Of a DNA stretch of 64,000 nt, positions 24,840 to 32,989 are shown one piece after another. Source of the stretch: Myxococcales bacterium (GTDB lineage: Bacteria > Myxococcota_A > Polyangia > Polyangiales > Ga0077539); contig JAEUKI010000075.1 in NCBI GenBank assembly GCA_016793325.1, positions 124,001-188,000 of the forward strand. Direction: 5' to 3'. Positions within the stretch are counted from its first letter, which is position 1, and each line of letters begins with the position of its first letter. The translations under genes were made by a program, and so were the position numbers. The notes below the pieces were generated by a model, which was not told the origin of the DNA, searched no databases, and saw only the letters and a list, made by a program, of their open reading frames with translations.

Positions 24840-25915
24840 TGCGCGCGACGTGGCTCGGGACCGCGCGCGCTTGCGTCGCGTCGTGCGCGCTCGTCGCGAG
24901 CGCTGGCTGCTACGAGCTGCGCCAAGCGGGAGGGCAGCTCGACATGTTCTTGCATCGACGCGCGCTCTCGTCGCTCGTCGATGATCCTTCGCTCACCGCC
25001 GAGCAGCGCGATCGGCTGCGGGTCGTGTGGTACGCGAGGGACTTCGCGCTCCGAGAGCTCGGGCTCTCTGCGAGCGAGAGCTACACGTCCGTCGTGATGC
25101 TCTCGCGGCCCGCGGTGAGCTACGTCGTGGCCGCGTCGCCGCCCGATCGAATCGCTTCGTATCGGTGGTGTTTTCCCTTCGCGGGGTGCTTGCCGTACAT
25201 CGGGTACTTCGATCGGCGCGACGCGGTGCGCGAGCGCGATCGACTGCGACGACTGGGGTACGACACATACCTGCGCGGCGTGGACGCGTACAGCTTGGGC
25301 GGGTGGTTTCCCGACCCCGTGTACTCGCCGATGCTCGAGCGAACGCGCGGCGGCGTCGCCAACACCGTCATCCACGAGCTCACCCACGGAACGCTCTTCG
25401 TCGCCTCCGAAGCCCGCTTCAACGAGAGCCTCGCGACGTACGTGGGCGACCGCGGCTCGCTGCTCTTTCTCGCGCAAAGGTACGGAGAGCGCTCGAGCAC
25501 GTACCGAGAAGCGCTGGCGATCGAGCGCGACGCCGCGCGGTGGGAGCGGTTCTTGCGCGCGCTCGCCGCGAGGCTGCAGCGCGTGTACGCGAGCGACGCG
25601 ACCCGCGAGGACAAGCTCCGGCGCAAAGAGCAGATCCTCCGCGAGGCGAGGGCGGCGTTCGAGCGCGGCGAGCTCGGCTTCGAGACGCCGCAGTTTCGTG
25701 TGCGCGCGGGCCGGCTCGAGATCAACAACGCCGTGCTCTCGAATTTCGTGACGTACTACGGCGATCAAGAGCTGATCGACGCGGCGTATCGCGCGTTCGG
25801 CGGGTCGCTTCGGGACTTCATCGTGTTCTTGAAGAGAGAGGTCGCGCCGCAGCGACGGCCGTCCGAGTGGCTCTCTCGCTGGACGCAGGCGCGTGGCGCG
25901 CGGAGCGCTCCGTGA
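24839..25915 (+). CDS. predicted aminopeptidase (COG4324/PF10023-like) lipoprotein
   Basis: 358 residues. The signal peptide ends in the lipobox ASAGC, and the body matches the predicted aminopeptidase family: YELRQAGGQLDMFLHRR near the start, a Cys-bearing FPFAGCLPYIGYFD, the zinc motif VIHELTHGTLF (HELTH) and, downstream, FNESLATYVGDRG with the third-ligand Glu. It is probably an outer-membrane or periplasmic metallopeptidase. The ATG shares TGATG with the preceding stop, and its own stop overlaps the GTG of the NADPH oxidase gene, so all four genes from ruvC on are translationally coupled. Confidence 0.85.
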   Translation: MRATWLGTARACVASCALVASAGCYELRQAGGQLDMFLHRRALSSLVDDPSLTAEQRDRLRVVWYARDFALRELGLSASESYTSVVMLSRPAVSYVVAASPPDRIASYRWCFPFAGCLPYIGYFDRRDAVRERDRLRRLGYDTYLRGVDAYSLGGWFPDPVYSPMLERTRGGVANTVIHELTHGTLFVASEARFNESLATYVGDRGSLLFLAQRYGERSSTYREALAIERDAARWERFLRALAARLQRVYASDATREDKLRRKEQILREARAAFERGELGFETPQFRVRAGRLEINNAVLSNFVTYYGDQELIDAAYRAFGGSLRDFIVFLKREVAPQRRPSEWLSRWTQARGARSAP

Positions 25916-27864
25916 GCCGCGCCTCGGTGATCGACGCGCTCGAGGCGCTCGAGCGCGCGGGGGACAAGCCGCTCGACGCACACAAAATCGAGACCGCGCT
26001 CGGGCTGAGAGACACAGCGCTGGCGCTGGCGTTGCTCAGGGCGTGCGCGAACGAGGGCGAGCGTGCGGCGCGGCCCTCGGTGATCCGCGCGAAGATCGCC
26101 GCGCTCGACGCGGGGACGAGCGAGGGGCGGCTCGATTTCGTGTTCACGTTGTTCGACCGCGACGGGGGAGGGACGATCTCGCCCTCGGAGTTCTCTGCGA
26201 TGATCGAGGGCGCTCTGTCTCGCTCGGGCCTCGTCGTCGCCCGCGGCTGGCTCGACGCGATGACCGAGGCGGTCTTCGCCAGCGCCGACAGCAACCACGA
26301 TCGCACGCTGTCGATCGAGGAGTTTCGGAGCTTCGTCGCGAGCGAACCGGCGCTCGCGCGCGTGTTGTCGGGCCCGATCTCGTCGCTGCTCTCTTCGCGC
26401 GCGCGGGACAAGCGCGGCCGCGCTCGGGCCAAGCTCGGCGAACGCGCCCTGCAGTGGGCCTACGAGCAGGGCGCTGGCGGCGTGGCGGTCGTCGTCGCGT
26501 ACGTGGCCGTCACGCTCGGGGCGTTCGTCGTCGCGGCGCTCGAGTATCGCGCGCTCGGCGCGAACGGCTGGGTGCAGCTCGCGCGGGGCTTCGGTCGCGT
26601 GATCGACGTGCACCTCGTGCTGGTCTTGCTGTTCGTCTTGCGGCGAACGCTGACGGCCCTGCGACGCACGGCGATGGGCGCGAAGATCCCCATCGACGAC
26701 GCGGTCTCGGCCCATCGGATCGCCGCGTGGACGATGCTCTTCGCCTCGCTCGGTCACACCGCCGCGCACTGCGCGAACTACGCGTCGCGGGGCGTGTTGT
26801 CGACCGTGTGGCTCTCGAGCGTCGCCGCGGCGACGGGGCTCGCGCTGCTCGGGGTGTTCGCGGTGATGGCGTTCTTCGCGCGGGCCTCGGTGCGGCGCTC
26901 GGGGCGATTCGAGCGCTTCGCGAAGGCGCACAAGCTCGCGGACGGCTTCTATGCGCTGTGCTTTCTGCACTCGCCCAACGCGTGGAAGTACGCCGTCCCC
27001 ATCTCGATTTTGTGGGTCATCGAGCGCCTGTGGCGCCGTCGCGGCGTCGTGAAGACCCGGGCCCTGTGGATCGAGCCGCTCCCGTCGGGCGTGACGCGGC
27101 TCGACATCGAGGCTCCGCCCGGGTGGAAGCAGCGCGCGGGGGACTATGTCTTCTTGAAGATCGCCTCGCTCTCGAAGGACGAGTGGCACCCGTTTACGAT
27201 TTCGAGCGCGCCCGAGACGAAGGGCGCGTTCACGGTGCACGTTCGAAGCGCGGGCAACTGGACGGCGGCGTTGTATCGCCTCGCGCGAGAGCGCGCTGTC
27301 GGCGCAGCGCCCGCGCAGTTTTCGCTCGAGGTCGACGGTCCGTTCGGGGCTCCGACGTCCGAGCTCTTCGACGCGAAGGTCCCTGTGTTGATCGGCGCGG
27401 GCATCGGCGTGACGCCGTTCGCGTCGGTGCTCGAGAGCCTGAGGCTGCGCGCGAAGAAGGGGCTCTCTGTGCCGGATCGCGTGTATTTTTACTGGGTCCT
27501 GAGGGAGCAGCAGTCGTTCGAGTGGTTCGCCGAGCGATTGTGCGCGATCGAGGCTGAGGACCGAGACGCGCGGCGCTTCGTGCTCCGCGTGTTCGTGACG
27601 GGCGCTGACGTGAGCGAGGGCTCGGGGCCGTGGCTCGACGCGGCGCTCGAGGCGCTTCACGGGAGGGTCGGGCGCGATCCGCTCACAGGGCTCTCGCGAA
27701 GGACGGGCCTCGGGGCGCCGGACTGGAGCCGCGAGCTGTCCGCGATCGCCGAAGAGCACGGCCGCGACGCGACGGTGTTCTTTTGTGGGCCCGAAGGCCT
27801 CGGTGAAACGCTCAGCAAAACGTGCGTCGACGTCGGGCTGCGCTTTTGCCAAGAACACTTTTGA
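25912..27864 (+). CDS. NOX5-like NADPH oxidase with two EF-hands
   Basis: 650 residues. The cytosolic N-terminus has two canonical calcium loops: DRDGGGTISPSE (82-93) and DSNHDRTLSIEE (126-137). The membrane domain has the two heme-ligand pairs of NOX enzymes with the correct spacing: His268/His282 (14 apart) and His340/His353 (13 apart). The dehydrogenase domain has HPFTISSAP (426-434, FAD), IGAGIGVTPF (494-503, NADPH), YWVLREQQSFEWF and VFFCGPEGL (622-630), ending EHF as in animal NOX. The enzyme should move electrons from cytosolic NADPH across the membrane to oxygen, producing superoxide, with calcium control. Residues 1-75 may be a further degenerate EF-like region. It is the last gene of the ruvC operon. 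Confidence 0.93.
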   Translation: MSRASVIDALEALERAGDKPLDAHKIETALGLRDTALALALLRACANEGERAARPSVIRAKIAALDAGTSEGRLDFVFTLFDRDGGGTISPSEFSAMIEGALSRSGLVVARGWLDAMTEAVFASADSNHDRTLSIEEFRSFVASEPALARVLSGPISSLLSSRARDKRGRARAKLGERALQWAYEQGAGGVAVVVAYVAVTLGAFVVAALEYRALGANGWVQLARGFGRVIDVHLVLVLLFVLRRTLTALRRTAMGAKIPIDDAVSAHRIAAWTMLFASLGHTAAHCANYASRGVLSTVWLSSVAAATGLALLGVFAVMAFFARASVRRSGRFERFAKAHKLADGFYALCFLHSPNAWKYAVPISILWVIERLWRRRGVVKTRALWIEPLPSGVTRLDIEAPPGWKQRAGDYVFLKIASLSKDEWHPFTISSAPETKGAFTVHVRSAGNWTAALYRLARERAVGAAPAQFSLEVDGPFGAPTSELFDAKVPVLIGAGIGVTPFASVLESLRLRAKKGLSVPDRVYFYWVLREQQSFEWFAERLCAIEAEDRDARRFVLRVFVTGADVSEGSGPWLDAALEALHGRVGRDPLTGLSRRTGLGAPDWSRELSAIAEEHGRDATVFFCGPEGLGETLSKTCVDVGLRFCQEHF

Positions 27865-28008
27865 GGGCGCGCAGAGCGCTCGCGGGCTCTGTGCGTGGCG
27901 CTCGGTTGTGTACACTCCGCGCCGGCTCGCGCGTCGGAGGCCCGAGCGTAGCTTTCTGTCCGCGATGCGACGTCGCGGCTGACCCCGATCAGCACTGAAA
28001 TACACGGA

Positions 28009-28045
28009 CGCAGACCACAGCCTTGCAGGCTCCTCGTGGTCTGCG
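28009..28045. other. compact two-step hairpin in the leader of the GST gene
   Basis: CGCAGACCAC (28009-28018) pairs perfectly with GTGGTCTGCG (28036-28045). Inside, AGCC (28019-28022) pairs with GGCT (28028-28031) around a TTGCA loop, leaving CCTC bulged on one side. It lies in the 267-bp gap after the NOX gene, 86 bp before the GST start. It may terminate the operon, or act as a leader structure. No U-run follows it. A TACACT at 27911-27916 in the same gap could be a promoter. Confidence 0.5.
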
Positions 28046-28131
28046 CCCGAATGACGAGCGAGTACCGAGCCTCCGCGCGCAGCCACTTTCAACACTTCAA
28101 CGGGCGACGAGCCCGAGCGAGAGAAGCAACG

Positions 28132-28752
28132 ATGAAGCTCTTCGGACACCCAGCAAGCACCTGTACGCGCAAGGTCCTCTTCACCCTCGCGGAGAAGGGT
28201 ATTGCACACGAATTCAACATCGTGGACATCACCAAGGGAGAGCAGAAGCAGCCCGCGCACCTCGCGCGGCAGCCGTTCGGCGTCGTGCCCGCGATCGAAG
28301 ACGGTGACTTCAAGATGTACGAGTCGCGCGCGATCATCCGCTACCTCGACGCGAAGCACGGCGGAGCGTCCCTCACGCCGACCGGCCTGCAGGACCGCGC
28401 GCGGATGGACCAGTGGATCTCCGTCGAGCAGAGCTACTTCAGCCCGACGGCGATGAAGGCCGTGATGGAGATCTGGTACTCGTCGATGCAGGGGCGCGAG
28501 GCGGACAAGTCCGTGATTCAAGCGGGCTTGGAGGGCACCAAGCGCTCGCTCGACGTGCTCGACGCCGCGCTCGCGGGCAACGAGTATCTCGTGGGCGCGT
28601 TCTCGCTCGCGGACGTCTGCTTCGCGCCGTACCTGCAGTACCTGCAGGACATGGGAATCGACGGAAACGTCAAGGAGCGGGCGAACGTCAGCGCTTGGTG
28701 GTCGCGCGTCAGCGGCCGATCGGCGTGGCAGAAAGCGATCGGAAAGGGCTGA
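28132..28752 (+). CDS. glutathione S-transferase (phi/theta-like)
   Basis: 206 residues. The N-terminal thioredoxin fold reads MKLFGHPASTCTRKVLFTLAEKG, with the STCT segment at the usual catalytic Ser/Cys position, followed by RQPFGVVPAIEDGDFKMYESRAIIRYL holding the cis-Pro and the glutathione gamma-Glu contact (E-S-R). The helical domain has LAGNEYLVGAFSLADVCFAPYLQY, the N-capping box of GSTs. The protein is close to fungal/plant phi-class proportions. It is monocistronic, with the GAGAAG ribosome site upstream and a hairpin-bearing leader. Role: glutathione conjugation or peroxide reduction, substrate unknown. Position right after the NOX gene hints at oxidative stress, as inference. Confidence 0.9.
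   Translation: MKLFGHPASTCTRKVLFTLAEKGIAHEFNIVDITKGEQKQPAHLARQPFGVVPAIEDGDFKMYESRAIIRYLDAKHGGASLTPTGLQDRARMDQWISVEQSYFSPTAMKAVMEIWYSSMQGREADKSVIQAGLEGTKRSLDVLDAALAGNEYLVGAFSLADVCFAPYLQYLQDMGIDGNVKERANVSAWWSRVSGRSAWQKAIGKG
28205..28217 (-). repeat. copy of the 13-bp word (TTGAATTCGTGTG on minus)
   Basis: This copy lies in the GST gene and is read on the gene strand as A-H-E-F-N, the same phase as the copy at 11495. Confidence 0.6.
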
Positions 28753-28779
28753 GCTTGTGTACGCTCGTGCGTTGCAGCG

Positions 28780-31113
28780 ATGAAGCAACGCGCGTGGATC
28801 ACGGCCGTTCTCTGTGTGGCGCTCGCGGGGTCGTCGAGCGCGTGTCGCCGCGGCGCGGACGCCGCGCAGTTCTCAGCGATCTCGCGAGGACGCCGCGCGT
28901 TGAAGCTGTTCACCGACAGCGACACGGTGACGAGCGCCGCCGCGGGCTCGGTCGAGCTCTACGTCGGAACGATGCGCGGCGTCCTGCGGTTTCCCTTGGA
29001 TGGGCGCGGCGAGGCGCGACGCAACACGGTCGCCGACGGACTGCCGGACGACAGGGTGTACGCGACGGCGGTGTCGAGCGAGGGCGTTCCCTTCGTGGCG
29101 ACGGCGCAGGGCGTGGCGCGACTGACGGGCGATCGGTGGGAGCGCACGTCGGGCCCGCAGCCAGACGTCGGTCGCGTCGCGGCCATGGTGGCGTTGCCGC
29201 GCGGGATGCTCGTGCTCGGCGGGAGCCACGGGCTCGCGGAGTATCGCGACGGCGGCTGGGCGTACCTCACCACGCAGCACCAGATCACCAACCTCGCGAC
29301 GGACGACGAGCGCGTGATCGTGAGCACCGCGCAGAGCGGGATGTTCGTGCTCGAGCGCGATCATCTCTCGGGGGAGGAGCACCTTCCGAGCGGGGGATTT
29401 CCCGCGCCGTTCGTGCGCTCGGTCGTGCACGTCGGCGATGGAAAGCTCTGGGCCCTCGCGCAAGACGTGGGCGGCTCGCGGCTCGCGTACTGGGACGGTC
29501 ACCGATGGTTTGCGTACACGCACAAGCGGCTGCGCAACGCGTGGCTCGCGGTCGCTCCGTCGCGGGACGGGCGCGGCGCTTCGTTGGTCCTCCAAGGGCG
29601 CTGGTTCGACCTCGTCGCCCGCGAGGGCCGCGACGAGGGCTCGCTCGATCTTTTGTCCGCGAGCGACCCGGATACGCAGCGACGACTCGCGCTCCGCGCG
29701 ACCCCGGTTCCGCCAGGAACGGTCCCCGGCGCCAGCGCCGGCTCGGGCGGAGGCGCTCAGGCCGCCGCGAGCGCGCCGAGCTCGGGCGGCGCGGACATGT
29801 CCTTCAGCGCGGAGGAGGCCAACACCGCGAGCACACAGATTCAACGCGTCCGCGCGATCGACGTGCCCGCGCCCACGACGCCGGTAGAGGCGCCGACGAC
29901 ACCGCCCACGAATTCGAGTGGCGAGCGAATCAACGGTCCAAACTTCTCGCTCGTCCCGGCCAACGTCCCGGTCCCCGACGACATGGTGGGGCTCTTCGTC
30001 GACGGCCCACGGGTGTTCGCCGCGCGCGAGGGCAAAGGGGTCTCGCGGTTGATCGGCGGCGACGCGGCGGACTATCGATTGCGCGACCTCGTGAGCTTCC
30101 CGCGCGGGCTTCAGTTTACGACGGACGGACAGGCGCGAACGTGGTTTCTCGGCGCAGAGGGAGCGCTCCTCGGGTACGACGGTCGCCGCTGGATTCGCAG
30201 GGCGTTTCGCGAAATGATCTCCGTCGAGGACGAAGAGCCCAGGGACGCGCAGGCGCTCACCGAGAGCGTCCCGCTCGCGCTGTGGGCGCGCGGGCAAGTG
30301 AGCGCGATCGTCGCGCGCACGGGCGCGGACAAGCTCGTGGCGTTTCGTTGGTCCGAAGGCGCGTTTCGTCCCGTGGCGACGCGTCGAATTCGTGTGCCGC
30401 GCGGCGCGAGCCTCGACGCCAACTGGCTCGCGGTCGACGGCCAGAGCCGCTATTGGGTGGGGCTCGTCGTGCAGCAAAACGGCGGCAATCGCGCGCGTGG
30501 CGCCGTCCTCATCGACGGCAACCTCCCGCGCGTCGCCGAGTTCTACTCTGCGGCTCGTCCGCGACGCGGCAGCGCGAGCGTCGCGTGCCCGGACAACCTC
30601 GGGACCATCGAGTTCGACTCCGCCGGCGCGGCGTGGTTTTCGGGCGTCGAGGGCGCGGTGCAGATCACCGCGACCGAAGCGCGGCGCGCGGCGACCGTGC
30701 GCGTGTTCAGAGAGCCGCAGGGGCTGCGAGGCGACCTCGTCAACGACCTCGTGCGCGGGCCGCAGGGGTATCTCTACGTCTCGACGCCCGAGGGCTTCGG
30801 CCGGTGGGACGGCCGCGTGTGGGATTTCGCGGTCACGGGCGCGAACTCGTTGACGCCGGCGGTCGCGATGGCGGGCGACTCGGGCGCTGTGTACGGAGTG
30901 GGTCCGCGCGGAGCGTGGGTGTTCGACGACGGCGGCGGGCGACGGCTCGAAGAGGTCGATCGCGCAGGCGCAGGCGCGCTGAGGGACGTCGCCGTGGACG
31001 GATCGGGGCGCGTGTGGTTGCTCGGCGAGAACGGGTTGTTGCAGTTCGACCCCGCCGTCGAGCGCCAGAGCGCAAACGGCGAGAGCGCGAGCGGTGAGGG
31101 CGAGGGAAGCTGA
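28780..31113 (+). CDS. lipoprotein with two beta-propeller regions
   Basis: 777 residues. The signal peptide ends in GSSSAC. The first propeller part (about 60-290) and second part (about 400-750) are made of short blades resembling two-component-regulator propellers: NTVADGLPDDRVYATAVSSEGVPFVAT, DRVYATAV, GLAEYRDGGWAYLTTQH, GDLVNDLVRGPQGYLYVST and LRDVAVDGSGRVWLLGENGL. They are joined by a Ser/Gly/Pro/Thr-rich linker (about 310-390, ASAGSGGGAQAAASAPSS and TPVEAPTTPPTNSS). No output domain follows, so it is probably a surface-exposed binding or scaffold protein. TACGCT lies 14 nt before the ATG. It is followed after 71 bp by the kinase gene and may be linked to that signalling operon. Confidence 0.78.
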   Translation: MKQRAWITAVLCVALAGSSSACRRGADAAQFSAISRGRRALKLFTDSDTVTSAAAGSVELYVGTMRGVLRFPLDGRGEARRNTVADGLPDDRVYATAVSSEGVPFVATAQGVARLTGDRWERTSGPQPDVGRVAAMVALPRGMLVLGGSHGLAEYRDGGWAYLTTQHQITNLATDDERVIVSTAQSGMFVLERDHLSGEEHLPSGGFPAPFVRSVVHVGDGKLWALAQDVGGSRLAYWDGHRWFAYTHKRLRNAWLAVAPSRDGRGASLVLQGRWFDLVAREGRDEGSLDLLSASDPDTQRRLALRATPVPPGTVPGASAGSGGGAQAAASAPSSGGADMSFSAEEANTASTQIQRVRAIDVPAPTTPVEAPTTPPTNSSGERINGPNFSLVPANVPVPDDMVGLFVDGPRVFAAREGKGVSRLIGGDAADYRLRDLVSFPRGLQFTTDGQARTWFLGAEGALLGYDGRRWIRRAFREMISVEDEEPRDAQALTESVPLALWARGQVSAIVARTGADKLVAFRWSEGAFRPVATRRIRVPRGASLDANWLAVDGQSRYWVGLVVQQNGGNRARGAVLIDGNLPRVAEFYSAARPRRGSASVACPDNLGTIEFDSAGAAWFSGVEGAVQITATEARRAATVRVFREPQGLRGDLVNDLVRGPQGYLYVSTPEGFGRWDGRVWDFAVTGANSLTPAVAMAGDSGAVYGVGPRGAWVFDDGGGRRLEEVDRAGAGALRDVAVDGSGRVWLLGENGLLQFDPAVERQSANGESASGEGEGS
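30384..30396 (+). repeat. copy of the 13-bp word (TCGAATTCGTGTG)
   Basis: This copy lies in the propeller lipoprotein gene, starting at the third base of an Arg codon, a different phase from the copies at 9188 and 53729. Confidence 0.6.
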
Positions 31114-31171
31114 GGGAGGCCCTGGCTTCGCGGACGTCAGAGAGTTCGTCGTGTGCGTGCCGCGGCGGTGA

Positions 31172-31177
31172 TATTCT
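31172..31177 (+). promoter_or_regulatory. possible -10 hexamer (TATTCT) of the signalling operon
   Basis: It lies in GTGATATTCTGCTCG and ends 7 nt before the GTG at 31185. This suggests a leaderless or nearly leaderless mRNA for the kinase gene. Confidence 0.35.
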
Positions 31178-31184
31178 GCTCGTT

Positions 31185-32588
31185 GTGACGCAGGTGTCGG
31201 CACCTTGCCCAACGTGCAAGGCGGTTCTCTCGGATGGAGCCAGGTTTTGTTCACAATGCGGAACACCCGTCGCCGCGCAGCCGCCGTCGCTGAGCTCGTT
31301 GGTCGACGGTCGCTACCGACCCGTCCGTGAAATCGGCCGCGGAGCGATGGGGCGCGTGATCGAAGCCGAGGATGTCGACCTCGGGCGGCGCGTGGCGCTC
31401 AAGCTGCTCAACCCCAACAAGGCTTCGGCGCTCAAGGGCGGCGGGCTTCGTCACGAAGCGAGCCTCGTCGCGGCGATTCGTCACGCGAGCGTCGTCACTG
31501 TGTACTCGTACGGCGTTCACGAGGGCGCGCCCTTCATCGCGATGGAGCTCGTCGAAGGGACGAGCCTGCAGTCGGTGATCGACGATCACGCCAAGCACCA
31601 CGCGAGGGTTCCGCTCGCGCGCGCGTGGACGATCATCGAGCGCGTCGGCGAGGGCCTTCAGGCCGCGCACGAAGCGGGCGTCGTGCATCGGGACATCAAG
31701 CCGTCCAACATCATGATCGAGAGTCGCTCGGGGCGACCGGTGCTCATTGATTTTGGCGTCGCGGTCCGAAGTCGCGAGGGCGGGACGGACGTCGCGGGGA
31801 CACCCATATTCATGGCGCCCGAGGACTTCTTCGGCGTCGAAGAGACCATCGGTCCGACGTCCGATCACTACGCGTTCGCCGCGACGGCGTACGAGCTTTT
31901 CGCGGGGCGGTCGGCCTTCGACGAGCTCCCGCTGCCGCAGCTCGTGCAGGCCAAGGCGCGCGGCTCGTACTCGCCGCTCGCGAACATCGACGCGACGCTC
32001 GCGCCGCTCGACCCTGTGTTTTCCAAGGCGCTCTCGGGGCTCCTCGTGCAGCGCTACAGCTCGATCAGCGCCTTCGTCGCGGCGCTGAAGGAGGGCCTGC
32101 ACGCGATCGAGCAGGCGCGCGTGACGCTCGAGCGCACGCAGCGGACGTCCATTCCGCACGCGGACACGCTGCAGATCCTCGCGATCGACGACGACGACGC
32201 GTTTCGAAAGCTCGCGATGCGCGCGGCGCAGATCGCGTTCTACGGAAAGAAGGTCGCGACCCGCGGCGCGCCGAGCGGAGACGACGCGCTCGCCAACACC
32301 TCGCGCGCGCCAGACCTCTTGCTGCTCGACTACGACCTGCCGGGGCTCGACGGGATCGAGACGCTCACGCGGCTTCGCGCCAGACCCAACGGCGACAAGA
32401 TGCGCGTGATCGTCGTGAGCGGCCGTGCGGGCGAGCGCGAACGCTGGCGCTTCGACGTGCTCGGCGTGCAAGATTTCTTGAACAAGCCCGTTGAATTCGG
32501 GCAGCTTGTCGGAGTGCTCGGCGAGTTCGCGAAGGCGCAAGGGTGGATCAGCGACGCGCCGCTTTCTTTCGACACGTCCGAAGGCTGA
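31185..32588 (+). CDS. zinc ribbon-Ser/Thr kinase-receiver fusion protein
   Basis: 467 residues in three parts. Residues 8-25 are a zinc ribbon (CPTC...CSQC, Cys8, 11, 22, 25). Residues about 45-310 are a Hanks-type kinase with the Gly loop EIGRGAMGRVIEAED, the VALKLL lysine, catalytic HRDIKPSN, DFGVAV and a GTPIFMAPED activation segment, so it appears active. Residues about 335-455 are a two-component receiver with acidic IDDDD, the phospho-acceptor Asp in LLLLDYDLPG, the VVSG Ser and the NKP Lys. It links Ser/Thr phosphorylation to His-Asp signalling. The receiver and histidine kinase genes directly downstream are probable partners. Confidence 0.92.
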   Translation: MTQVSAPCPTCKAVLSDGARFCSQCGTPVAAQPPSLSSLVDGRYRPVREIGRGAMGRVIEAEDVDLGRRVALKLLNPNKASALKGGGLRHEASLVAAIRHASVVTVYSYGVHEGAPFIAMELVEGTSLQSVIDDHAKHHARVPLARAWTIIERVGEGLQAAHEAGVVHRDIKPSNIMIESRSGRPVLIDFGVAVRSREGGTDVAGTPIFMAPEDFFGVEETIGPTSDHYAFAATAYELFAGRSAFDELPLPQLVQAKARGSYSPLANIDATLAPLDPVFSKALSGLLVQRYSSISAFVAALKEGLHAIEQARVTLERTQRTSIPHADTLQILAIDDDDAFRKLAMRAAQIAFYGKKVATRGAPSGDDALANTSRAPDLLLLDYDLPGLDGIETLTRLRARPNGDKMRVIVVSGRAGERERWRFDVLGVQDFLNKPVEFGQLVGVLGEFAKAQGWISDAPLSFDTSEG

Positions 32589-32599
32589 GCGAGGGTGCG

Positions 32600-32989
32600 G
32601 TGACTCGAAGCGCGATCATCATCGAGGACGATCCTGCGCTGCGACGGATCATCGAAGTGGCGCTCGGAAGGATCGCTGGGTGGAGCGTGCGCTCTGCCGA
32701 AGGCCTCGCGGCCGCGGTCGCCCTCGGCGCGCCGGCGCCGGACGTGTACCTCGTCGACGTGATGCTCGGCGACGAAGATGGCCGGTCGATTCTCGGCCTG
32801 TTCGACGATGGCTCGCTCGCGCGCGCGCCGTTCTTGTTCGTGACGGCGCTCGTCCGCCAGACGCAGCGCGCTGAGTACATGGAGCTCGGCGCGATCGGCG
32901 TGATCGAGAAGCCGTTCGACCCGACGAAGCTCGCGGACGCGGTCGAACGCGCGCTCGAGCAGCACCTCGCTGGAGAGGGTCGGCGTTGA
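32600..32989 (+). CDS. single-domain response regulator
   Basis: 129 residues from a GTG, a receiver domain only: AIIIEDDPALRRI (acidic pair), VYLVDVMLGDEDG with the phosphorylation Asp, LFVTALV (Thr) and IEKPFDPTKLADAV (Lys). It has no DNA-binding or enzymatic output, so like CheY or Spo0F it either acts by protein contact or relays phosphate between the histidine kinase's H and the HPt domain encoded next. Eleven bp separate it from the kinase-receiver gene, and its TGA overlaps the TTG start of the histidine kinase gene. Confidence 0.9.
   Translation: MTRSAIIIEDDPALRRIIEVALGRIAGWSVRSAEGLAAAVALGAPAPDVYLVDVMLGDEDGRSILGLFDDGSLARAPFLFVTALVRQTQRAEYMELGAIGVIEKPFDPTKLADAVERALEQHLAGEGRR

Noticed and set aside
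3020..27020. Recurring AT-rich word CACAAAATCRA (near 3027, 8792, 25982 and minus at about 27008)
   Set aside because: A-tracts are commoner than base composition predicts in GC-rich coding DNA, and four loose matches are weaker evidence than the GAATTCGTGTG word. A higher-order background count would be needed.
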